Assembly (NCBI GenBank): GCA_028708055.1
Contig: JAQVZT010000138.1
Location: 1-6,757, forward strand
DNA length: 6,757 bases
Direction: 5' to 3'
DNA from: Methanothrix sp.
GTDB taxonomy: Archaea; Halobacteriota; Methanosarcinia; Methanotrichales; Methanotrichaceae
Part shown: positions 1 to 4,711 of the stretch, in pieces
Layout of the letters: every line of letters begins with the position of its first letter
Numbering within the stretch: the first letter of the stretch is position 1
Translations under genes and position numbers: made by a program
Notes under the pieces: generated by a model
Databases searched by the model: none
Told to the model about the DNA's origin: nothing
What the model saw: only the letters and a program-made list of their open reading frames with translations

Positions 1-1
1 C

Positions 2-88
2 AACATAGACGCCGTGGCGACCGTACGGGAGACCGTTGCCAGAAGCGAGAAGATCCTGATGCTCAAAGCACTGAGAAACAGGAATTGA
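2..88 (+). CDS. C-terminal end of an unrecognised protein (5' end outside window)
   Basis: Frame 2 is open from the window edge to a TGA at 86-88 and gives 28 residues ending in LMLKALRNRN. The segment looks like real coding sequence: an amphipathic helix-like run (AVATVRETVARSEKILMLKAL) with the same codon style as the next gene. I do not recognise the family from so short a piece. The stop lies 23 bases before the preferred mfnA start (8 bases before an alternative ATG at 97), so it is probably the upstream member of an operon with mfnA. Frame 1 is also open from base 1 into mfnA, but its peptide is Arg/Asp/Gln-rich and unlike a normal protein. Confidence 0.6.
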   Translation, partial: NIDAVATVRETVARSEKILMLKALRNRN

Positions 89-111
89 AGAATAGTATGA
101 ATGGGATCAAA

Positions 112-1242
112 ATGAGAGAGAAAGCCCTTTCCGAAGATGAGGTAATGGCCATTCTGGCGGAAACGAGAGCACGCGATTACAGCTACGACCGCTTCCTGTC
201 CACCATGTGCACCCTGCCACATCCTATTGCGGTAAGGGCCCACGACATGTTCCTGGAGACAAACCTGGGAGACCCGGGCCTGTTTCCGGGCGTGGCCGAG
301 CTGGAAGAGCGCGTGGTCGCAATGCTTGGCGAGATGCTGGGCTGCCCGGATGCAGTAGGCTATGTCTCCACAGGCGGCACCGAGTCCAATATTCAGGCCA
401 TCCGGGCGGCCAGGAACGAGTCCGGCATAAAGGATGGCAATATCGTCGTTCCCGCCTCTGCTCACTTTTCTTTCGACAAGATCGGAGACATCCTGTCTCT
501 GGAGGTTCGCAAGGCTGACCTGGATGAGAGCCTCAGGATCGATCTGTCTTCAGTCGAGTCCCTGCTGGACGAGAAGACCGTGGCCCTGGTGGGCATAGCC
601 GGTACGACCGAGTTCGGCCAGGTGGACCCCATCGACAGGCTGGCAGAGATGGCCGCGGCTAGATCCATTCACCTGCATGTGGATGCCGCGTTTGGAGGCT
701 TTGTCCTGCCATTCCTGGACAGGAAGTACGCCTGGGATTTTTCAGTGCCCGGGGTCTCTTCCATCACCATCGATCCCCATAAGATGGGCATGAGCACCAT
801 TCCTGCTGGTGGGCTGCTCTTCCGCGGTCAGGAGTGTCTGAGCGCTCTGGAGACGGAGACGCACTACCTCACCAAAGCGAGGCAGGCTTCTCTTACCGGA
901 ACGAGGAGTGGAGCTGCCGCCGCAGCCACCTACGCAGTGATGATGCATCTGGGCCGGGAGGGCTTCAAGGAGATGGTCGACTACTGCATGGAGCTCACCC
1001 ATCACCTGGTGGAAGGCGCCAGGAAGATCGGCGTCCGCCCGGCGATTGAGCCCATCATGAATGTTGTGGCGCTGAATGTTCCAAACCCGGCAAAAGTCCG
1101 CGAGGATCTGATGAAGAAGGACTGGCACGTTTCCATGACCCGTGAGCCAAACAGAGCCCTGCGGCTGATACTGATGAGGCATATGACAAAGGAAAACCTG
1201 GACCTGTTTCTGGAAGACTTGAAGGCAGTTTTAGACAGGTGA
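112..1242 (+). CDS. mfnA: L-tyrosine/L-aspartate decarboxylase MfnA (PLP-dependent)
   Basis: This is a group II pyridoxal-phosphate decarboxylase of the archaeal MfnA family. The family converts L-tyrosine to tyramine for methanofuran, and in several archaea L-aspartate to beta-alanine for coenzyme A. It is a cytosolic enzyme. Numbered from ATG 112 (376 residues, close to the usual 370-400): the phosphate-contact motif TGGTES is at 87-92, the ring-stacking His of SAHFSF is H118, the cofactor Asp of HVDAAFGG is D191, and the Schiff-base Lys of DPHKMG is K224. The N-terminal block ETNLGDPGLFPG is also typical of the family. I chose ATG 112 because MREKALSEDEV lines up with the N-terminus I recall for the Methanocaldococcus protein, and a GGGAT lies just upstream. 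ATG 97 and TTG 85 are possible alternatives. All catalytic residues are present. Its stop directly abuts the stop of the opposing gene. Which substrate dominates cannot be read from sequence. Confidence 0.95.
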   Translation: MREKALSEDEVMAILAETRARDYSYDRFLSTMCTLPHPIAVRAHDMFLETNLGDPGLFPGVAELEERVVAMLGEMLGCPDAVGYVSTGGTESNIQAIRAARNESGIKDGNIVVPASAHFSFDKIGDILSLEVRKADLDESLRIDLSSVESLLDEKTVALVGIAGTTEFGQVDPIDRLAEMAAARSIHLHVDAAFGGFVLPFLDRKYAWDFSVPGVSSITIDPHKMGMSTIPAGGLLFRGQECLSALETETHYLTKARQASLTGTRSGAAAAATYAVMMHLGREGFKEMVDYCMELTHHLVEGARKIGVRPAIEPIMNVVALNVPNPAKVREDLMKKDWHVSMTREPNRALRLILMRHMTKENLDLFLEDLKAVLDR

Positions 1243-2538
1243 TTACTCGAGGAAATGGTGTGTAAGTTGTGTAACATCACGGTACCGGACCACTCCCACC
1301 ATTTTGTCGTCCCTATCTGTAATCGGCAGCGCTCTGAAATCGTATCTGGAGAACATAGCTGAGGCTTCACCTAGCGTATTTTCCTCTTTCAAGGTTATTA
1401 CACTCTTTACCATGATATCCTTTAATAGGGCTCTATCGTCACTTCTCAATAAATCCTTGACATCGATTACCCCTAGCAGCTTATCCGCGGCATCCACGAC
1501 AAAGAGATACATAACTTCGTCTTTGTCCTTGGCGATTCTGGGATAATTGTTTTGGGCAATCTCAACGATTTCATCAGGCGAGACTCGTATATATTTTTCT
1601 GTAATTATGTTTATAATAGTGTCTTGCAGTTTACCCAAAATGGCTTTTATCTTGTCGATGTTTTCCTCATCCATCAACTTCATGATGGCTTTCCTGTCTT
1701 CGAAAGCCAGGACAGATAGAACATCTGCAGCCTGTCCAGGTGTCATAATATCCAGAAGCTGAGCCACCTTTTCTTTCTTTAAAGAGGAGATTATCTCCCT
1801 TTGCATGTTCGAGCCTATCTCTTCCAGTGCATCCGAAGCCTGTTCGGTATCGAGCTGATTTATTACTGCCACTCTTTGCTCATGGTCCAGGTCTTCCAGA
1901 ATTTCCACCAAGTCCACAGGCGGAAGGTCATTCAGCTTTTCTTTCAATATCTTTAGCTTTACATTCCCTGTGAAGCTTCCAAGGTCCATAGGCAATGGCT
2001 GAACATAGAGCCAGGGTATCAACTTATCCTCGCTTCTATCGATCCCCTTATGAAACAGATCGGCTAGCCAGCTCAGTCCCAGCCTCCTTAAACGCGCAAA
2101 ACTGGCTGGATCGACATCGGTGACGTACAGCTTATTATTCTTTATTACCATCTTTATATCATAGACCAGTTCCACGTCGTTATCCTCCATATCGAGGATC
2201 TTCTTGTCCATGATGTGGTCACTGAGCAAAATAAATCCTTCAGGGATCTTGCATGCAAATTTTTCCACATTATCAAGATCAATGGCTATTTCCTTTGTCT
2301 CAAACAGCCTTATCTTTTCCCAGGGTACAACAAGCGAAGGATTACCAAAGGGCCTACTGATCACCAAATGAATAACTTCGGCCACTTTTTCTCTGTCCAT
2401 TATTACGAGATCCGAGAGCTTGCCGATCTTCTTGCCACCGATGGTGATCTTTGCTTTAAGCACATCACTCAGAAAATAGGTATTCTCGGGCAAATGGCTT
2501 GTCCCGAGAATGTTGTTGGTCTTGTCTCTAACGCTCAT
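1243..2538 (-). CDS. Soluble PRC-barrel / MgtE-N / CBS-pair protein, probable Mg2+-sensing partner of the upstream transporter
   Basis: 431 residues without any membrane-length hydrophobic segment. Visible order: a PRC-barrel-like segment (about 22-85, containing KKIGKLSDLVIM and VVPWEKIRLF), a second similar half (about 101-165), an MgtE intracellular N domain of short repeated helices (about 205-310, with LPPVDLVEILEDL and QAADVLSVL), then two CBS motifs (about 316-372 and 373-428). In true MgtE channels the N domain and CBS pair form the cytosolic Mg2+ sensor and are followed by five membrane helices; here that pore is absent and the gene ends after the CBS pair. It is therefore not a transporter by itself, although databases may label it magnesium transporter. 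Its ATG (2538-2536) overlaps the stop of the 69-residue gene as ATGA, preceded by GGTGGT. I infer that it senses Mg2+ or a nucleotide and controls the NRAMP-type transporter of the same operon. The domain assignment is fairly firm; the role is inferred. Confidence 0.88.
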   Translation of the reverse strand: MSVRDKTNNILGTSHLPENTYFLSDVLKAKITIGGKKIGKLSDLVIMDREKVAEVIHLVISRPFGNPSLVVPWEKIRLFETKEIAIDLDNVEKFACKIPEGFILLSDHIMDKKILDMEDNDVELVYDIKMVIKNNKLYVTDVDPASFARLRRLGLSWLADLFHKGIDRSEDKLIPWLYVQPLPMDLGSFTGNVKLKILKEKLNDLPPVDLVEILEDLDHEQRVAVINQLDTEQASDALEEIGSNMQREIISSLKKEKVAQLLDIMTPGQAADVLSVLAFEDRKAIMKLMDEENIDKIKAILGKLQDTIINIITEKYIRVSPDEIVEIAQNNYPRIAKDKDEVMYLFVVDAADKLLGVIDVKDLLRSDDRALLKDIMVKSVITLKEENTLGEASAMFSRYDFRALPITDRDDKMVGVVRYRDVTQLTHHFLE

Positions 2539-2744
2539 CGCACCACCAAATAAAATTTATAACATAATATCAGTACCAATACGATCAGGTAAATCCTCAG
2601 AGCCAGGAGAGATGCTTTGACCATCGGAGTCATTTGCAGGCGAGGCTCTCTGTACTTATGGTTGATCTCTCTCACTTTGCCAATCCATCCCCGACCCGCA
2701 TTTTTATCCACATAGCGCCCATTCTTTTCGCCAATGACTGTCAT
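2535..2744 (-). CDS. Small single-helix membrane protein of the transporter operon, 69 aa
   Basis: I know no named family for this. The 69 residues divide into a basic, polar N-terminal part (1-43, rich in Lys/Arg, with YREPRLQMTP at 31-40) and one hydrophobic C-terminal helix (about 44-62, SLLALRIYLIVLVLILCY) that carries a buried-looking Arg50 and ends in KFYLVVR. By the positive-inside rule the N-terminus should be cytosolic, with the protein anchored by its tail. No signal peptide cleavage site is apparent. The case for a real gene is strong despite its size: a full GGAGGT lies six bases before the ATG, the ATG overlaps the transporter stop as ATGA, and its own TGA overlaps the next ATG in the same way. 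Production is thus tied to both neighbours. I infer an accessory subunit or a tether between transporter and soluble sensor; the sequence alone does not show this. Confidence 0.8.
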   Translation of the reverse strand: MTVIGEKNGRYVDKNAGRGWIGKVREINHKYREPRLQMTPMVKASLLALRIYLIVLVLILCYKFYLVVR

Positions 2745-4021
2745 CTGAATACCTCCGGGAAGAGTACGCTCAGGGCATATAGTGTGGAAAGGACGATTAT
2801 CATAAGGATTATCGCAAAGCCCAGGATATTCTGAAACGTGGTATTTCTATATTTTCCCATCAGTTCTTCGCTGTTCAGCAGCACGATGAGGAAGACCAGA
2901 GCAGCAGGAAGGAGCGTGACTGCAATTACCTGTACAAATAAAGTTATGAGGACTAATGGTGCCCCTGGCAGCAGCACGATTATTCCGGCGCCTAGCAAGC
3001 TCAGAAAATAGAAAGCATAGAACATGGGCGCTTCGGAAAGCTTATTATTGATGGAGTGAGCCCATCCGAGCACTTCGCCCATCGCCCAAGAACTTGCCAG
3101 GGAGATGCAGATGGCACCCAGCAGTCCTGCATCAAATAGCCCTATAGCCAGGGCCGTTCCGACCAACGAGTGGCTGCCTATGATTGCCCTAGCTGCATCG
3201 GCTGCGCTTTCTATATCCGCCCCCCCCGGTTTGAATAATAGAGATCCGGTGAGAATTATGCAGAACACTGCCACAAAAATGGTAAAGATGGCACCTATGG
3301 CTGTATCGAGTTTGCCAAACGGAATATCCTTCTCTGTCATGCCTTTATCCACAACGGAACTTTGCTGAAAGAAGATCATCCAGGGTGCTATGGTCGTTCC
3401 GATATTGGCCATCAGGAAAAAAAAGACCTCACCATTAAATCCGTACGGGAACGCGGGCATCAATCCGCCCATAACCTGGCTGTAATCCGGTCTGACGATA
3501 AGAGCAGCCGGAATGTAGATCAGATTCAGACTGCAGAACAGAAGGACTACCTTCTCCCAGGTCCAGTACCGGCCATGCATGACAATTGCAATCATCAGGG
3601 CGGAAACGCCTAAAACCGTTAATAATGGAGGCACACCGAATATGCTCAGTGCCGCAGTCATTCCTATGAATTCCGTTACCAGTGTAAGAAAATTCACAAC
3701 ACCAAGGTCGATCAGTGAGAACCAGCCCCAAAATGGCCCGAAAGCATCGAATATAGCTTCGGCGTGTCCCCTCTTAGTGACAGCACCGAGCCTTACCGTC
3801 ATCTCCTGGACCACATAGGCTATCGGTCCCAGGAATATTACAAACCAGATAAAGCTGAAACCGAACTTAGCACCGGTGGCAGCATAGGTAGTAATTCCGC
3901 CCGCATCATTGTCGGCGATCATCACGATTATACCAGGACCGGCGAGTGCTAGATACAGGCTTAACCATTTTATTAGTCTGCGATATTTATAGAAAAGGCT
4001 GGTCCAGAACTCCATTTTCAT
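2741..4021 (-). CDS. NRAMP-superfamily divalent cation transporter, NRMT-like (possibly Mg2+)
   Basis: 426 residues with about 11 predicted membrane helices (roughly 23-50, 54-78, 98-127, 133-150, 157-176, 197-222, 239-263, 285-318, 334-352, 355-383, 397-422), the classical NRAMP (SLC11) number and length. Family marks include GPG at 28-30 before broken helix 1, the TM2/TM3 loop RLGAVTKRGHAEAI at 77-90, and the broken helix 6. The metal site is not classical. Helix 1 reads D39-A-G-G instead of DPGN, so the metal-binding Asn is Gly42; helix 6 reads I-A212-P-W instead of V-M-P-H, so the Met that favours transition metals is Ala and the conserved His is Trp214. Loss of Met is a hallmark of the NRMT branch, which carries Mg2+. 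Combined with the MgtE-type sensor in the operon, I infer Mg2+ as substrate; Mn2+ or another ion remains possible. The start may instead be ATG 4015-4013, which sits better (8 bases) from GGGGA. It is the first gene of the operon. Confidence 0.9.
   Translation of the reverse strand: MKMEFWTSLFYKYRRLIKWLSLYLALAGPGIIVMIADNDAGGITTYAATGAKFGFSFIWFVIFLGPIAYVVQEMTVRLGAVTKRGHAEAIFDAFGPFWGWFSLIDLGVVNFLTLVTEFIGMTAALSIFGVPPLLTVLGVSALMIAIVMHGRYWTWEKVVLLFCSLNLIYIPAALIVRPDYSQVMGGLMPAFPYGFNGEVFFFLMANIGTTIAPWMIFFQQSSVVDKGMTEKDIPFGKLDTAIGAIFTIFVAVFCIILTGSLLFKPGGADIESAADAARAIIGSHSLVGTALAIGLFDAGLLGAICISLASSWAMGEVLGWAHSINNKLSEAPMFYAFYFLSLLGAGIIVLLPGAPLVLITLFVQVIAVTLLPAALVFLIVLLNSEELMGKYRNTTFQNILGFAIILMIIVLSTLYALSVLFPEVFR
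2751..2756 (-). promoter_or_regulatory. Strong ribosome binding site GGAGGT for the 69-aa gene
   Basis: On the minus strand GGAGGT lies six bases before the ATG at 2744-2742, inside the last codons of the transporter gene. It is the best Shine-Dalgarno match in the operon. It supports efficient, probably coupled, translation of the small membrane protein and is the main evidence that this short frame is a gene. Confidence 0.75.
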
Positions 4022-4263
4022 TTCCCCAGGACATCTAATGAAGCTATGTGAAGATAGTGGCCTGCATTATTTCTTGATTGGTTTCTGTTTGCGAGCATAA
4101 GCAATAGCCTCAGTTCATTAAATGGCCTACAGAAAAATTGCGCGGGAGGTTTCATAATCGTTTGGCACAAAATTCTTGCATTTCATTCATGCTTTATCAA
4201 GATTACGGTGCATATACAAATAAAAAAGCACTGAATCTGGTAAATTTCGAGATAGATACGCTT
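4022..4263 (-). other. Leader and promoter region of the transporter operon (no gene)
   Basis: About 240 AT-richer bases with no credible coding frame on either strand. On the minus strand it precedes the transporter gene. GGGGA near 4023-4027 is the likely ribosome binding site. Possible TATA-like stretches on the minus strand are TTTAATGA (about 4116-4123) and the T-rich run ending near 4210, but neither is good enough to assign as the promoter. I see no match to the bacterial M-box or another riboswitch that I know. Part of this region may be the outer end of the decayed insertion element described at 4264-4368. Confidence 0.4.
4222..4227 (-). terminator. Possible oligo-T terminator for the TRAM-gene transcript
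   Basis: On the minus strand a run of six T (CTTTTTTATTT context) lies about 155 bases past the TRAM stop and 200 bases before the transporter start. Archaeal transcription commonly ends at such T runs. The only stem nearby is a weak 4-base pairing (GTGC/GCAC), so this is a suggestion only. Confidence 0.25.
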
Positions 4264-4273
4264 TTATTGCTCC

Positions 4274-4295
4274 CTACCCGTAACTGAAGGGGTAG
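4274..4295 (-). other. Hairpin resembling the terminal stem of a TnpB-associated RNA
   Basis: CTACCC (4274-4279) pairs perfectly with GGGTAG (4290-4295) around a 10-base loop. It lies within the tnpB-like remnant at the position where intact IS200/IS605-type elements carry a guide-RNA stem. It could now serve only as a terminator or RNA-stabilising stem for the TRAM transcript. Confidence 0.45.
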
Positions 4296-4338
4296 AGCGT
4301 CCTGTTTCATCGAGCATTGCGTCAATAACAAAGATTGG

Positions 4339-4363
4339 TGAGGGTCGAGAACCTTCGACCTCA
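4339..4363 (-). other. Second stem-loop just downstream of the TRAM gene
   Basis: GGTCGA (4343-4348) pairs with TCGACC (4355-4360) around the six-base loop GAACCT. After one bulged G (4342) the stem extends by three pairs (4339-4341 with 4361-4363). It starts about 20 bases past the TRAM stop on the minus strand and lies inside the tnpB-like remnant. It is either part of an old guide-RNA scaffold or a processing/termination stem for the TRAM mRNA. No T run follows immediately. Confidence 0.45.
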
Positions 4364-4381
4364 TCCGCTCAAATTGGAAAT

Positions 4382-4603
4382 TTAAATTTTATGTCCGATG
4401 GCAAATCTTCTCATTACCTTATCGATTTTGATCTTTGCCGCGTCGCCAACCTTGGTGTCGGCCACGAAGATCACAAATCCTTCTACCCGGGCAATGCCGT
4501 CGCCCTCTCTGGCAATGTCCTCAATATTTACATCGTACTCTTTTCCGACCTCAACCGGGGCAGGGGTGCCCATTGAGGATCGATCTGCATTGTAATTTGC
4601 CAA
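4382..4603 (-). CDS. Stand-alone TRAM-domain RNA-binding protein
   Basis: 73 residues, almost entirely one TRAM domain (about 16-73): VEVGKEYDVNIEDIAREGDG, then IARVEGFVIFVADTKVGD and a final strand KVMRRFAIGHKI. This is the typical small archaeal TRAM protein of 60-80 residues: a five-stranded OB-like barrel that binds tRNA and other structured RNAs in the cytosol. Some archaeal members act as cold-induced RNA chaperones. I chose the TTG at 4603-4601 because GGTGA stands six bases upstream; the ATG at 4573-4571 (MGTPAPVEVG) has no such site, but would also leave a complete domain. A TATA-like element lies about 60 bases upstream. The gene is single and transcribed away from the methyltransferase gene. 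Its function in RNA modification or decay is not shown by the sequence. Confidence 0.9.
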   Translation of the reverse strand: MANYNADRSSMGTPAPVEVGKEYDVNIEDIAREGDGIARVEGFVIFVADTKVGDAAKIKIDKVMRRFAIGHKI

Positions 4604-4609
4604 AATGCG

Positions 4610-4614
4610 TCACC
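4610..4614 (-). promoter_or_regulatory. Ribosome binding site GGTGA that favours the TTG start of the TRAM gene
   Basis: On the minus strand GGTGA lies six bases upstream of TTG 4603-4601. The next possible start, ATG 4573-4571, has no purine-rich site at a useful distance. This is the reason for the TTG call. Confidence 0.5.
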
Positions 4615-4662
4615 GTCCTTGATAAGCCACGAACATCTTTCGCGATCTGGTTGCTCGTTATC

Positions 4663-4680
4663 CGACTATTAAATCCTTTT
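4663..4680 (-). promoter_or_regulatory. Candidate TATA/BRE promoter in the divergent region, mainly for the TRAM gene
   Basis: The minus strand reads AAAAGGATTTAATAGTCGG: a purine-rich BRE-like stretch followed by TTTAATAG, about 60 bases before the TRAM start, which would leave a leader of roughly 35-40 bases. The same AT core on the plus strand (CTATTAAAT, 4666-4674) lies about 38-46 bases before ATG 4712 and could serve the methyltransferase gene with a short leader, though its BRE side is poor. No other TATA-like element is evident in the 108-base gap. Confidence 0.4.
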
Positions 4681-4711
4681 GCTCATTCAATGCCAATTTA
4701 TTTCTGCCAGG

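Larger units (their letters stand above)
4264..4368 (-). pseudogene. Remnant of the C-terminal end of an IS200/IS605-type tnpB (TnpB/IS1341-like)
   Basis: On the minus strand a 34-codon open stretch follows an in-frame TGA (4371-4369) and ends at TAA 4266-4264. It starts ADEVEG and continues AMLDETGRSTPSVTGREQ. The DE(T/A)G near the end of a loosely conserved tail resembles the C-termini of many archaeal and cyanobacterial TnpB proteins. At the DNA level, the minus strand reads GATGAAACAGGACGCTCTAC followed by a CCCC...GGGTAG hairpin. This resembles the GAAGCAGGAAGCCC-plus-hairpin signature I recall at tnpB 3' ends, where coding sequence and guide (omega) RNA scaffold overlap. Nothing of the catalytic RuvC region is present, as the TRAM gene begins only 13 bases further up. 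I read it as a deletion fossil of the element. The identification is from memory of the pattern and could be wrong. Confidence 0.5.

Noticed and set aside
1..111. Upstream extension of the mfnA frame to the window edge
   Set aside because: The frame is open but the peptide is a charged Arg/Gln/Asp string unlike MfnA N-termini, and it overlaps the better coding frame that stops at 88.
1002..1370. 122-codon minus-strand frame spanning the mfnA/sensor-gene junction
   Set aside because: Antisense to mfnA and out of frame with the sensor gene. Ser/Arg/Thr-rich composition typical of a shadow frame.
1243..2538. Naming the sensor-domain protein MgtE magnesium transporter
   Set aside because: It has the N and CBS domains but no membrane helices, so it cannot form the channel itself.
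4089..4104. TTGC-N8-GCAA inverted repeat as an operator for the transporter operon
   Set aside because: Only four-base arms with no inner symmetry; this is expected by chance in a gap of this size.
4022..4263. Mg2+-responsive riboswitch (M-box) in the transporter leader
   Set aside because: The function would suit, but I see no M-box consensus or strong set of stems, and M-boxes are known from bacteria. Left as an open leader region only.
4271..4330. Possible tRNA, because GGGGTAGAGCG resembles a D-loop region
   Set aside because: No acceptor stem, anticodon arm or T-loop (GGTTCGA-type) can be folded at the right spacing. The tnpB 3'-end pattern explains the hairpin better.
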